From the NCBI GenBank assembly GCA_000149265.1, contig CH001517.1, positions 413,376-477,375 on the forward strand: 64,000 nucleotides of DNA, given 5' to 3'. Position numbers and translations under genes: made by a program. Positions 1 through 13,683 of the stretch are shown in pieces; the stretch's first letter is position 1; every line of letters begins with the position of its first letter. A model generated the notes under the pieces. That model did not search any database and had not been told where the DNA came from. It saw nothing but the letters and a program-made list of their open reading frames with translations. Source of the stretch: Ciona savignyi (Eukaryota > Chordata > Ascidiacea > Phlebobranchia > Cionidae).

Positions 1-2574
1 ACTGGGAATAGCAAAGGTTATATAAACGTGTATGAAACGGTTTGTCGGACGCAAAGTCTGTTTCACTGAGTTTTATTTGGTACTCGTTTAACTAGTAGCC
101 ATGGTAACAAGCTGACAACGAAAATAAAGATTTTTATTTTAAAAAGATAATTTGGTTATATTCGGCCTTTTCTAATATAAAGGGAAAGGAACTAATATTT
201 GAGTGAAGTCGAAAAAAAAATCACTCTTGCTAATCTTATGACCTAAATCAGTCAATTACTACTGTTTATTTACACTATTTGACTGCTGACCCAATTCGAT
301 TGATTGTATGAGAAAATGGGATAAACATAAACCCGAACTGAACATTCTGACAGACGGTTCTAACTGTTACATTAACCACAAATAAACCTTTGTCATTTAT
401 CGTCAAAGAAGGCGTAGGAAAAGCACATGATTGTGACGTCATAGCTAAGCCTCCGCTATTCCACTTGTTCGCAAGTAACCGGGCTATGACGCCATAATAC
501 CGATAGATGACTCACAAATGCCCTAGCGACCCTCAGCTCGTGCGCAGTTAATGAATGTTTTATCTGTGGCGTAACGTGTGTCACAATCAATTGACGACAT
601 AAATAACTTTCTCAAGAACATTACCCGGTCGAAGTCGATTCAGTACGCTTTACAAACACATTCATCATTCTGGAATAACAGAAATGTTTTGTTTTTCACA
701 GCCACAGAATCATTAAGTAACCAAACAGAAGTTATAACTGCCGACCAATTTGAATTCTTTTCCATGTCCGACATCATACTAGTAATAACACTGTTCAACC
801 TGTAATGTGCCCGAAGGCTAAACTAAACAAAATCGTTCAGTCCAAAACACGCCATACTGAAGCAAAAAGCAAACACATCATCCAACACAATAACAGGCTG
901 TGTAACTTTAACTCGTAGTATTTATGGAACAAAAAGCAGCAAACCACCACCCAACCTCGCGCACCACATAGCTCATTTATAACGCAGGAAGGTTGAGATT
1001 TAAATAAAGAACCAACCACCGGGAACCTACGTAAGAACATGACGGGACAGATAAGGCAAGCAATCTATATAAGACGAAAATGTCTGAAGTTGAAATTTTT
1101 TTATAGTCAGCTTCCGTCCTTTTATTGAAATCGCCACACGTTATTTAATTTATCCTCCAAATGACTAAATACATATATATACTATACGTATGTTTGTTAT
1201 AGTGTATGGTGGTATCTTGGTATAAACATGCCATATGTTTCTACGGCGGTCAACAGTAAATGAAGGGAAAAAGCGAAGGAGATAAATTGCTTACTAGAAA
1301 TTAATTCTAACCTTGACCCAAACACTAATCTCAACCCTGTAACTAACCATAACTCCAATCCGATAATCTTTATTTAACTGTGCTTTATTTAAAATTTAAT
1401 CTTCTTTCCTCCTTAGGTTTTCCCGCATACTTGTACAGCCGTCGTAAATTTATTCTGTTCGGGTCAAAAACCACATAGAAATCACACTTATTTAGAGGAA
1501 GACAGCATCTCTCATTTCGTCCTGTTTTTTAACACTCGATTTCGTGTATTATTGAATAGTCACCAATTAACTTTCCAGTAGAGAAGAGACACATAAAAAA
1601 TAAGAGTGCAGCATATGTGCTTGCAAGCATTTAAATATATACAAAGTGTGTTACCGGTACTATCCCTGGCCCAGTCTTCACATTTAGTCGCTGCGTAGCT
1701 CAATCGAGGTATCAATTTAGCGGAAACGTCCGCAAATCAACCACGTCAATAAAACTCCACAATTAACACTCGAATTCGTTTTTTTTTAATTGGACAGAAG
1801 CATAATACCCATCTACGACACCTTTTCAACCAACAGATCGTCATTTTGTTTTAACAGCAGCGTTCCTCCTAATTAAATATGGTAATTATATTGGCCTGCA
1901 TTAACAATTGTTTTTATTAAGAATTTTACGTTTTGATGACAAGTAAGATGGGTTAGGTGTTCGAAACTACATCATTATCCAAGATTTCATTTTGAGAACT
2001 TTTTAACAATACAATTAATGTTATGTAACTGATTACTTTAACTCCCTTTGTGACGTCACAAAATAATGCCAACGCCAGGCTGCTTAATGATCACGTGATG
2101 CAGAATTCGATTGTTCCGAACAATCGATCAATTCTCGAATATGGAATTTTAAACATCTCTCCTGTGACGTCAAACTGTCGGTTGTCAAGGACAACCACAC
2201 GTTGCTAGACGACGGTGGCAACTGTGACGCATGTCTGTCACGTGACTCCAAGTCGTTCCATCGACTGGTGAATTTCAGATTGCGACATCAGAAGTGGCTT
2301 CCGACATTATTTAAAATTTCGATGATAAGTTCAACATCGTGGTTCCACTCAATCAACCTCAAACTCCACATTGGTATGTGGATCAACCTTATTTGACAGA
2401 ATAGTTGGCGTCGATGAAGGATGGTGGTTTCATTCTAACATTCTTTTGTTGCTAATTCGACGTCTTATATCTTAGAGCACATTTTTAGTAGATAATAAAA
2501 GTACGAACCCTATTTTTCATATATTTTCAATGATATATAGGTTAATGTCGTCAGCTGTATGATATAGGATATAT
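1..2574. other. non-coding spacer
   Basis: AT-rich sequence with only short, composition-driven open frames. None has splice sites plus a recognisable protein pattern. I see no gene, RNA gene or complete repeat here. Confidence 0.6.
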
Positions 2575-2856
2575 AGAATATTCATGTTTATCCCTGTGAA
2601 CAGGAGAACCAAGATGGTTAACACACGGGCAATCGTTAGATCACCTCGCGCCCACCGTAGGGTTACCGGAGCTATTGCCGTGTGTTGTGTATGGACACGT
2701 TCCTTCAATTTGGTATAACCCATTAATCCGTTGGGTTCGGGCAATGTCCGTAAAGTGCCTTGCCCAAGGACACAACCTACTAGCTAGCGACCAGTTTCGC
2801 ATCTGCAACCTTTCGATTGAAAGGAGACGCACTTAACCGCTAGACCAACGGGCAGG
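2575..2856 (-). mobile_element. tRNA-derived SINE, near full length
   Basis: Read on the minus strand it begins with a tRNA-like head (TTGGTCTAGCGGTTAAGTGC, then a degenerate B box). It continues with the body common to all SINEs here (CTAGCTAGT, then CCTTGGGCAAGGCAC) and ends with a short AT tail. At least ten related copies occur in the window, the best at 40812-41098. It is probably the composite tRNA SINE type known from Ciona (Cics-like); that name is from memory and unverified. Confidence 0.8.
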
Positions 2857-3682
2857 ACAAATCTATAATGTTAGAAAGCTGTTAGAAATGTTAGAAAGCA
2901 CGAATGGTAATTTGAGTTGTAATTGTAACATCACTTCGCTGCTAGTCTTTGTCTTTAAACTAATAAATTTACATGGGTTATCATCTCACCAGAGCAAACT
3001 CTACAATCGGTTCGTAACCAAGTTCGAGTCTCAAGGCCACAGTAGAGTCATGTTCATTTGAGATTAACTTAAGACCAAGCCAGGTCAAAGTCTTGTACAC
3101 ACCAAGTATTGTACAAGTTCATTATGACGAATTTTAATTTAAAATTATCGCTGACGCTCACAAGCTCATATATATTTTAATGAAGATAATACGTTAATAC
3201 GCACACAGATCTTAATCTAAGTCTTGTGTTTGTGAAATGGAACTCGAGATTCGAGTTTTTGCAGCATTGTCTATATGTCGTGATTGTTGTCGATGTTAGC
3301 AGACAAGCCAAATTGCACCATGCACCCCCTACAATTATATCAAATACAGCATATCTAAATTACAGCACACCTAACCATGTAGCGAATAAAATACAGCAAA
3401 CCTAACCATCTAGCGATTAAAACACAGCATACTTAGCCATCTAGCGGTTAAAATACAGCATACCTAGCCATCTAGCGGGTTATATATTTTATGACTTTTT
3501 AAACAGTATGCATGACGTTTTTGAAACCAAAAGTGTTGCCACGTCACTGAGGTTCGTGTTTAAAAAAACATTCGTTACCTTTTGACCATCAAACGGTGAG
3601 TCACGACCTTTGGCTTGAAAGCTAACTATACTGTATAAGAAAAATAAAGCCTTTTCTTAGTCTTGAAAGCTAATTAGTCTGG

Positions 3683-3815
3683 TGGGTTGGTACGACGCCT
3701 TTTTAACCGAAGCGTTTCGGATTCGAAACTGGTCACTAGCTAGTCATTTGTGTCTTTGGGCAATATACTTTACGGACATTGCCGGAACCAAAGCGGTTTA
3801 ATGGGTTCGAACAAA
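3683..3815 (+). repeat. SINE fragment
   Basis: A diverged internal part of the window's SINE: the GAAACTGGTC, CTAGCTAGT and ACGGACATTGCC blocks are recognisable. The head and tail are lost. Confidence 0.65.
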
Positions 3816-5382
3816 TAGAAAAAAAAACGTCTGAATCCTGCAATAGCTAAGGTATTCGCCATGGGTGCTTAACCACTAAATTCCGGTTAAAAAGAGGCAA
3901 CATGCTCTGTAAAGCAAAAAGTACAATACATAAGAGTTCTAATTATACATAGATTTATTATTCTTATAGCAAAACACATTGTTTTTAAGCTCAAAGTTTT
4001 AAACAGGAAACAGCCATCTTATTTGACACTTTAAGTATTTTCCAACCGGTAAACGACATAAAAGATGTTTGCTCGTAAATTATATTATTAAAACTCTTTT
4101 GGCTGTGAAACCAGTGCTGTAAATACTATATAAAGAGTTGTAAGCACCATTAATTATAGATGGCGTATAACCAATTAATGAACCTAATGCGCGGTATGTG
4201 ACGGGCGGTAGCCTCCCCTGGTCATTGTTTTTAAACAGTGTTTTGCTGAGTAACAATGGGCGTTGATTCCCCAGATGTGTGTTTGGAAGCAGGTATGTGC
4301 TTAGGCTGCGCGCCGGTGTTCTCGTTTAGCTGTGAAGTTTTGTCATAGTGGAGCAGTGTTTTTTTGAAATTAAGGTGTTAGTTGTGCATATTTTATCTGT
4401 TTTGTTAGGAAAAAGTTGCCGATGTACGGAGGGGTATCAGCTCAAAATTTTTTAATAAAATTTTAAGGTTTTTAAGGTTGCAAATAAAAGCTACAATTTT
4501 AAATTATAAAAAATATAGGACTTCCTATGTCTTGAACGCCTGCTAGAACACATGGTATTGCGTTAAAAATAATTGAAAGAAAACGTAAAAATATTTTAAT
4601 CAGTCACGTGTAAGTTCGAGAATAGTTAGCTTAAAATGTAATATAACATTTAGAATAATTCGATTGAAACACATAGGTTTCTATGCTCGACTTAAATCCA
4701 GCTTAAATTCAGCACCCTAAAGCCGGCTGCCCCTTCATGACTGGGTCGTGCTTGCACACTTTTACTTAAGCCTTAAATAATTTTATAAGTTAATTTTGAT
4801 TTAAATTGTACTGTTGGTATTTATTTTCATTAATATAAGGTTTAACGGCCACGTCATTTTTCCCCCTAATTTGTAATGTGTCTATTTACTGACGTATTTT
4901 AACTACTGTAGTTTTGCCGTTTTATCCTGCCTCTTTATTACTTATTGCAACATAGGAGCTAATTGTTCTATTCTTTTTTGTTGCAAGGACCAAAAATTAA
5001 CTAAACTAAATAAACTTTGCGGAAGAAATATTACAAATTGGTGCAAAGTATAACATGGTGTGATCGTCCTTGATACACCCCTCCAATAGCTGATTGAGAC
5101 CTGTGTTGATATTAACATGGCCGTATCTCCAAGAAGCGGTGCAGAGCCAGATCAGCAAACGTCACGTCACTATTATATCCTAATCTTACTGATATTTATT
5201 TAAAACACGTACTGATAACAAGATAACAAAAGGTCTACATCCGAAATGACGTATACAGTAACCTGCTAATGTTTTTTCTATTATTCAAACGAAATATTTG
5301 GGTGTTACCAGGTGTAAATTTACTGGCGCAACTTTAATCAGATGCATTAATGTAATATATTACTTTTCCATTGATATTAGTT

Positions 5383-5500
5383 TGGTGGGCTAATACGACA
5401 CCTTTCAGCCAAATGGTCGTTGGCTAGTCGGCTTGTCCTTTACGTCACTTACCGGAAATTGCCTAAACCCAATGAATTAATGGGTTCTACTAAATTAAAG
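5383..5500 (+). repeat. SINE fragment
   Basis: Diverged SINE body with the GCTAGTCGG, ACCGGAAATTGCC and AATGGGTTCTACTAAATT blocks, truncated at both ends. Confidence 0.6.
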
Positions 5501-7285
5501 CCCCGCCGGATGTTATAGACATTTTTGCAAGACTAAGTGGCGATGTCACATCTAAAATATGATGTCACAGCTACATGCGAAAAGTCGATAGAGAGCGCAG
5601 ATAGTTCATAAAGGAGTTAACAACGAAATATTTTAAATCGAAATGGGTTTCAACTGCGGTGTGCCTTATTTGCCCAACAAACTTGCTGTTTTGAATGAAT
5701 ACAACATCCGCCGCCATTTGGCACCAGTCACGTAAACTATCGTAACAGCCTGTCATCCCAGCAACGAGAGGTCACTTTTCAGAGATTAATGGCAAATTAT
5801 AAGATTCAGCAAAACGCTCCTTTTCAGCAGAGTACGGGTTATGAATCAATCACCCAATTTTTTTACTGGCTTTCAAAACAACACACGCAAGCAAACCATT
5901 TTCCGTTGACCAATTTATCAAGCCGTACATGATATAGACAACAGGTCTATTTTGTCCAGATACAAAAAGCAAAAGTGAACAAATCAGTTTATCACGTAGA
6001 ACAGTAACTCGCCGCATAGAAGATGTTGACGAGAATTTTTAAGTTAGTTTTCGATTTAATCTTTCATATTTGTTTGTCCCTTTTGTTATTCGTGTAACTA
6101 AAAGTTTTTAGTTTAATCTTTCGTTTTTTGTCCGTTTGTTATTTATGTAACTATCTATATATGTGATTGGCGGGTCAATCACTTGGCCCGCCAGTCTAAG
6201 AATGAAATAATTTCGGTAAAATTTAGCGGCGATCTTTTAAACGCATGACTGGTTCATTGCGGCATAATGGACCTGCGAGCGACCGCGACTGACCTGAAGC
6301 ATTGTTTCGTGCTAACATCGAACAACAGTAAGCTAACCAGCATTGCGTTCTTTACTCCGCACAACTGGGCAGGAACATAATGCATATATATATCTTCGTA
6401 GATGCGAGCAGGATTGTAGTTTCTTTACGTTATAAAATAAAATATAATGTGTAGAAAACAAACAGAGAAGGATAATAATTCAATTGACGGTCGTTACCGG
6501 TTCAGACGTAAACTAACTAACGTAAACAATGCGTTAATAAAATAACAAGAAACAATAAAAAAAACGATCGCCATATAGCCTAGTAGAAGCTTAAATTAAG
6601 ATTTAATATGGGCATTGCATTGGAACGAAGAGTTTACCATTTAAAAGGCGATTTTAAAAAACGCGAGTTTGTGTTTACGCTAAAAATATGAATCGCTGCA
6701 TAGGTACTTGACAGACAGTCTCTGAGCTGAAATAAACGACCGGTCGTTCTAAATCCCTTTATTTCTTACCTGTCTTTATATGTGTCATAATTGAAAAGTG
6801 GTATATCAACGCGTTATATCTTGTTTAGATAGTTTTATATTTCCTTGCTTATACAACGATATGAAGTCATATTGTGAGGATATGGAACAACAAGCGATGG
6901 AGTTGCTGAGCAAAGATGTTTACTGCTATGGCGCACAAGGAGCGATGCATGAGATTTCGTTACGAGATTCCACAGCTGCCTTTCAAAGGTGAGTATGGAA
7001 AAATCCACATTTCTAGTGTCGTTAGAATATCGTTAATGACGTAGTTGTTTATTGGTGGAGTTGTACGTCCGATTGGCTGCTTCGCAGAGCATGTAAACCA
7101 GCCACTGGCTGGTCAGTAGTGTTGTTGATGGGGAAAACATTTGCGCTTACGATTTGTAGTCTTTCGCCAGCACTCTGTTTTAAAGGCCTTACTATGGGTA
7201 ATTTACCTGTGCTTGTTGCATCTCACAAAAAAGTATGGAAAAGTACGGGAACATAAACTAATCAATACAAATACTGCCCTTGGGA

Positions 7286-7490
7286 TAGAATATTCATTTA
7301 TACATATGAAAAGGAAAACACAGGATGCGGTATCACACGGGCGTCAGATCAGTACCCGCCCAACGTCAGGTTATCGGAGCTTTCACAGTGCGTTGTGTAT
7401 GATTTATATGTTCCCATCATTCCACCGGGTTCAGGCAACCGACTAGATGGCGGCCACTTTCGAATCTGCAAAAAAAGGCAACGCACTAAC
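7286..7490 (-). repeat. SINE in intron 1 of HAO copy 1
   Basis: Minus-strand SINE 3' two-thirds, recognisable by CCGGGTTCAGGCAACCGACTAG and neighbouring blocks after complementing. The same insertion sits in intron 1 of copy 2 (15483-15685), so it predates that duplication. It is absent from copy 3. Confidence 0.7.
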
Positions 7491-8289
7491 CAACTAAGCT
7501 ATTTATGCTTACGAATAAAATTAAAAACCAAGATAAAACGCAATTTTGGAAAACTAATCAGAAGGACAACAGAGGGAATTTCTGTAACTAAACTCAACGT
7601 TTGTATATTGACTAGAGAGTGTCAACGACGTCTTAACCACCACTATTTATAAAACAAATTTACATGCTATATGTTGCTGCAAGATTGGCCATAACTTCCC
7701 TTGTTATATTATATACAATGTCTATATAATTTGTTTCTGCAACCAGAAACGGATGGATTCCTAAAGTTATAAACCAAACGTTTTACTCATGTTCATTGCA
7801 CAATTTCTGTCATCTCTATCTTGTAGTCCAGGAAGTTTCAACCCGAGTATGGTTGTGTTTTTGCAAATCATGGGTCCCTACTTTAACAATATAAAATATG
7901 TTCACCTAATTTCGATGGGTAAACCGCGGTACTGGAATGCTTATTGTTTATTGTTTAGATACAAGTTGATACCAAGGAAAGACAAAGACCAACATGCTGA
8001 GAATATTAATTTGAAAATTCGTTTTAACTTTGCTTTATCGGATAAACCCACCGAGTTGGATCTTCCATTTGCAATCGCCCCGCTTGGTCTTCAAAAGATG
8101 TATCATCCACTTGGGAGTTATCCGGTTATGAAAGGTGGGTGGTTTTTGTATTCGTGTTCTGTCTTTAAATATAACTTTTTTTTCGTCAAACACTTAACAA
8201 GTATGTGATGAAAGCCTGACATATACGAGAAGGGTTAAGAGTTCTGAATAAAACTATGTCATTTGTTAGACAGAATGGTTTAGAAATGC

Positions 8290-8640
8290 CAAAAAACAAT
8301 ATGTTGGGTGTTAAAGTCCGGGGAATTAACCTGGGATGGTAAAACGAAAATATTATTTCCAAAAAAATATTTCCATAAAATTATTTTTAAAACATCAGCT
8401 TCTTTTGCGCATATACCTTGAACAGCTGCTCCGATTATATTCAGATTAGGTAAAATGTTAGTCCGTTAGCCACTGCTGTAGCTATAAGAAGGAAGAAAAA
8501 AGAAATTAAGAAATGACGTAGGGAAATACCCTAAAAGTTAAGATTAGTTTCCGAATCATGATTATGACATGGATCTTATGTCGCCCTAAAAAAAATTGTA
8601 TCAAAATTTTAAAAATTGTTCAATAACATAATCTAGATAT
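8290..8640 (-). repeat. diverged monomer of the ~333-bp repeat
   Basis: Intron 2 of HAO copy 1 holds a decayed, inverted unit of the satellite found in intron 3. It shows a GGGAATTAACCTGG remnant of the 16-bp palindrome and an ATCATGATTATGACATGG remnant of the GGCATGCC core. The equivalent in copy 2 lies around 16495-16760. Confidence 0.55.
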
Positions 8641-10041
8641 GTAGAAACAAAAATGCAGGAGTTGTTTAATTCGAACAAAACTTTAAGAAATGTTAAACAT
8701 GTGATCAATTAAAACCACGAATTAGAAAGCATCCATTACTAGGAAATTTAAACCAAGAAGTAAAAAGAACGTTCGAAAATTACGGAGTATGTAACGAGTT
8801 TTTTGAATTGTGGTGAACACTCGAAAGCAATATCTTTTATTTATTGTTTTAACCAGATTTTAAGTTAAAATTAAGAGGTGTAGATGTACACAAATCTGAC
8901 TTAAATATAATTTTTAAGTCCACATGGAAAATAAATTTGCATTGGTAACTATGGGATTAGTTTATGCATGCAGAAACAAAATGTAAAGGCGTGTATGTAA
9001 TGAACATGAATAAAATACTTGATTTGTTACCTCAGAAATTTATTCGTTTTTGCTTGTAGAAAAAAAACGTATTGGATGTATAAAATATACCAATTTTTAA
9101 TCACTAATTTAAAATAAATTGAGTTTGTAAGGATTCTCTGAAATATAGTTAAAAATTAGAATATACATTTTTATAATAACATTTTTTGTACCAGATTCGA
9201 ATAAGAAACAACCCAACTTGTTATTGTAATTTAAATTATCTAATAAACTCATGTATAAAACAAACACATTTTACAGCTGCACAACGACTTGGCATCTGTG
9301 CAGGTATGAGCGTATTCACAACTGAACCAGTGGAAAATTAACTTTTTTAAACCAAGGTAAAATAATTGTTTTCTTTACATATCTTGTTTTCTTTACATTA
9401 CAATCATTTTAAACCAAAGTCAAAGATTTTACTATACAAATAGTTTATGGCAGCCAAACGATAATGTTTGCGCAAATCAGTAAATTATTGGGTTTTAAAA
9501 CTAGAGAGTGTCAACCACGTGTGTAACCACCCCTATTTGTAAAACACATTTTGTATGCTATATATTCATGGGAGCAACCACAACTTGTATTTTATAAACC
9601 GAGAATGTAGTTTGTTTCTGCAAGCATAAACGCATGGGTCCCTGAGGTTACAATCCGAATTACACAATATGTATATGTTATTGTCAGATATGTGCACGCC
9701 AGTCCATGTTATTGAACATTCCAACTCGTTTTAACAAGACTGCCATAGTTTTGTTTTTGCAAGCATAAACGCATGGGTCCCAAAGTTATCAAACCAAACT
9801 TTTTTTCCATGTGTGTAAATGAATGGGCTAATCGTGTTATTTCACCACAAATGTTTTAAATTAAAGCCTTTTGTCAAGCGCTTTATTAAAATGAAGCTAA
9901 ATTCCGGAAACAGCCCGATTAAGTTTTTTTTTATGAATTCGGAGAATCTCCTTCGGTTTAGCAGATAAATTTATATTTCTTACATATCTGGGTAATGTTA
10001 TCTAAGAAAGTTTTTATGCGATTTGACAAGTCCTTGTTGAA

Positions 10042-11345
10042 TATGTAGGCGATGTGGCATGCCTGTTACAATCATGATTTAGGATCAAATCATAATTTTA
10101 GGGTATTTTCCTGGGTAAATTTTTAATTACTTCTAAGGTAAAGCAGTGGCCAATGCACTATCATTTCACCAAATCTGATTGAAATTGGAGTAGCGGTTCA
10201 AGCGTCATGCCAAATAAAGCTACATTTTTGGAAAAAAATACCGTTTTGGTTTTTAACGTCCCAGGGGACTTTCCCTGGATTTATCACACAAACTTTTGAT
10301 TTCTGAATATCTAGACCATGTTGTCTAACAAATGACAAAGTTTCATTACGATTTCGTTATTATTTCTGGTAGATGTCGGGGCGATATGGCATGCCTGTCA
10401 CAATCATGATTTGAGAACAAAATTTTATTTTTTAGGGTATTTACCTAGGTAAGTTTTTATTTTTTCTAATTGTTATATCAGTGAGTAATGCACTTACATT
10501 TCACCAAATCTGAATAAAATTAGAGCAGCCGTTAAAGTGCTATGCCCCTAAAGGCTAAATTATTAGAAAAAAAACGTTTTAGTTTTTAACGTCTCAGGGG
10601 AATTCCCCTGGATTCATTACCCACAATTTTGGTTTCTGCATATCTGAAACTTATGTTGTCTTACAAATGTCCAATTTTCATTGCGATGTTATTAATCCTT
10701 TCGGTAGATGTCGGGGCGTCATGGCATGCTTGTCACAATCATGATTTGAGAACATATTCTATTTTTTGGCTATTTTCCTAGGTAATTTTATTATTTTCTC
10801 TAAGTGTTAAATCAGTGACTAATTCACTTACATTTCACAAAATCTGATTCAAATTGTAACAACCGTTCAAGCGCTATGCCCAAAAACGTCAAATTTTTTA
10901 GAAAAAAATAGGGTTTTGGTTTTTAACGTCCCAGGCAATTCCCCTGGATTTATCACCCAAAATTTTGGTTTCTGCATATCTAAACCATGTTGTCTAAAAA
11001 ATGTCCAATTTTCATTGCGATTCCATTACTCCTTTTGGTAGATGTTGGGGCGACATGGCATGCCTGTCGCAATCATGATTTCAGTACAAAATCTAATTTT
11101 TTACGGTATTTCCCTAGGTAAATTTCACTAAATATGATTCAAATTGGAGCAGTCGTTTAAGCGCAATGCCACAAAAAGCTAAATTTTTCATAAAAAATAC
11201 CGTTTTGGTTTTTAACCTCCCAGGGGAATTCCCCTTGATATATTACCCAAAATTTTGGTTTCTGCATATCTAGACCATGTTGTCTAACGAATGGCTAAGT
11301 TTTATTACGATTCCATTATTCCTTCTGGTAGATGTCGGGGCGACA
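10042..11345 (+). repeat. ~333-bp tandem repeat array in intron 3 of HAO copy 1
   Basis: Four units begin near 10042, 10372, 10707 and 11041, and a partial fifth starts at 11331; the fourth is about 45 bp short. Each unit opens with GATGTCGGGGCGACATGGCA, continues TGCCTGTCACAATCATGATT, and carries CAGGGGAATTCCCCTG, a perfect 16-bp palindrome in the best unit. Single or decayed units occur elsewhere in the window, including at duplication junctions. The nature of the repeat (satellite or transposon-derived) is not settled by the sequence. Confidence 0.85.
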
Positions 11346-13683
11346 TGCCACGCCAGTCAAACCTTTGACAAAGAAAAAAAAAACGAAAAAAACGGACAAA
11401 AACAATATGTGTCCCATTTTTCCAAATGGGACCCATAACTAAAGACTACATTAATAATACACAACACTGCATTCGATTCGGTAAACCGTCAGTGGTGCCA
11501 AGATATTTACACAGCCTGGTGTGTTTTCTTTTCGAAGATAAAACTTGAATATCCTATTTATTTATTATCGTCATCTTAATGGGTTTTGATGTGTCTTTTT
11601 TAACAGATGCGTGACAGAGGAATTAATCCAGACAGCTATATCGGTTGGTTGCAAAGCAATTATACTAGTTTGTGATATGCCAGTTGTTGGAACACGTTAC
11701 AGACGGTCTTTGTCCCAGTTGAATAGAAATGATGCGTGTGAAAAGTTTAACATAAAACACTTACAGGTTGGAATTTCTGAATTATTTGTGACTAAGTAAT
11801 GTTATACTTACTTTATATGATATGCATGTCTTGCACAGATACCTCAAAGTTAATGTTTGGGTTACCTGCCCCAATTAAAATTTTTATGGATGACAGTTTC
11901 GCTTGGGATAATTTACATTGGTTAAGGTAATTGATTTATTCTGTTTTTTTTTGTATTTTTTATTATAAAAATAGTTATTGTTTAACTTATATTTTAAACT
12001 CTTTGTTTTTATGTCTTTAGTGGGGGTGCTAGGTAAACCAACGTCCGGACGAGGTGTCTTGACTAAAAAATAGTTGTAAAGAAAATTTATTTTGTGATGG
12101 ACGTTTTTGGGATATTTTGGAAAAAAGAAAATTCAAGAAATGTTTCATCGGATTAAACCGATAAGCAATTATATTTAATATGTATTCGGTATGCATCGAC
12201 CAAGTTAAGTTGAATAACAACAGAAAATAGGATTACAACTATTAAACTTATATTTTTCTGTTTGACATGTTTAGTTCTTGACCATATATTAACCAGCCAT
12301 GACTATGAACACTGTATCCTTTGGCCACATTGTTGTTAAGAAATATTTTTCAATTACTTGTGTGGTAACCCCCCTGCATTTTCCTGTTTACAAAATAAAA
12401 CAACAATTCTATTTGGGCACTGAAATTCAACTGAAATAAATATAGAGATGCAAAAGAAACCGTATAAACCGTGTTAACGGTAGGCCGAATGGGGATAGGT
12501 AGCCTGGGAATCTGGGTTTTAGAAAGTTGTGTTTCCGGAAACATAATAGTGTACAGCCTAAAATATTTTATTACATATAGTGGTGGTGGTTGTATAATTT
12601 TACTACTTCTAAATAACATCATTATACCTTCCATAAAGATCTATCACAAAGCTGCCGATCGTATTGAAAGGCGTCGTAAGAGGAGATGATGCAGCAAAAG
12701 CCATTGAAGCCGGGGTCGATGGAATTATTGTGTCTAGTCACGGAGCTCGACAACTAGATGGCGTACCTGCGCCGGTAATTATTGGTCTTTTTGAACAAAT
12801 TATGTTTCTATATGGTCGTGTAGCCAAATGATTTACGCGACCGATACAAATACCTAGCTGACCAGCCCATCGAGGTTATAACACGTTGTTTTTTTTAAAT
12901 TCAAAACACTTATAGATGGCTTTGAACCTACGTTTTGGTAATTAGCTCTACATAATTTCCCCCTAATTTTAAAAACACGATTATAGATTTAGCTGTTCAG
13001 ACATTTTTTCAGATAAACTTAGTCGATGAAGTGAGAGGAAGAATCCCTGTTTTTATGAACGGAGGTTTCCGATGTGGGGAAGAGTTCGTCAAAGCAATTG
13101 CTCTTGGAGCTCGACTTGTATTTCTTGGTCGAGCTTGGCTATGGCCACTTGCAGTACAGGTTATTGCAAGTTGTATGATGAAAGTCCTTAAATTAATTTG
13201 CGGCTTAATTGTGTTAAAAGTGCTTGTGGAGGTTGTTAGAATAGAACCTGTTTGTAAGGGTACATTAAGCTAAGGTTTGGTTCCAGAGATAATATAACAA
13301 CTTATCATTACCTCCGATATTCATTGCTTGATTATATAGCATTGAAATAAAACTTAGTTTGTTTAGGGTGAAGACGGCGTCAATAAAGTGATGGATTTGT
13401 TACACGACGAAATACTGGCCACCATGAAGAAATACGGATACCCAAATATACACAGCATATCTCGTAATGACATATGTCGGTTGACTTGTTGATATCGTAA
13501 ATTATTGCATTAATCATGATAGAAAATACAATATTTTCTGCATTACCGCATATGTCACAATTGTAGAAAGATTTTACCACTTTGACACTTTCCAAAGTTT
13601 CTATTGCATTTCAGATATCTTTTTATATTGTATAGATGCGCGATAGTATAATCCTAAGTAATAATTTATGCGCTAGTGGTTGG

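Larger units (their letters stand above)
2857..6860. other. spacer upstream of HAO copy 1
   Basis: Mostly featureless AT-rich sequence with two decayed SINE fragments (3683-3815 and 5383-5500, both +). From about 6390 it matches the 5' flanks of HAO copies 2 and 3 (shared GTAGATGCGAGCAGGATTG-like block), marking the left edge of the duplicated unit. The TATA element present in copies 2 and 3 is not seen here. Confidence 0.55.
6861..13492 (+). pseudogene. 2-hydroxyacid oxidase (HAO/glycolate oxidase family), copy 1, broken
   Basis: Eight exons match copies 2 and 3: 6861-6988, 7959-8134, 9277-9356, 11607-11766, 11839-11926, 12639-12774, 13013-13159, 13367-13492. The family oxidises 2-hydroxyacids such as glycolate with FMN, giving the oxoacid and peroxide. 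The [11 protein letters not shown] and GG(F)R blocks are still readable. Exon 3 has lost 41 bp between two AAATTA repeats, which shifts the frame and gives a TAA directly after codons GTG GAA AAT. Exon 5 has lost exactly 22 bp next to its acceptor between two GCACAG repeats. Exon 7 has lost its normal start and the preceding intron end, but a TTTTTTCAG acceptor upstream would keep frame. The FMN-phosphate motif DGGVR reads NGGFR. Splice sites otherwise look good, so transcription may persist. The pseudogene call rests on the exon 3 stop. Confidence 0.85.

Noticed and set aside
578..1040. Short frames on both strands in the left spacer
   Set aside because: No splice context, no recognisable domain; expected by chance.
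7789..8208. Long + frame of 139 codons (and 15976-16359)
   Set aside because: Only the stretch after the TTTAG at 7958 is HAO exon 2. The upstream codons are intron read-through.
12350..12634. 94-codon minus-strand frame in HAO copy 1
   Set aside because: Intronic, AT-driven, not conserved as a frame in copies 2 or 3.
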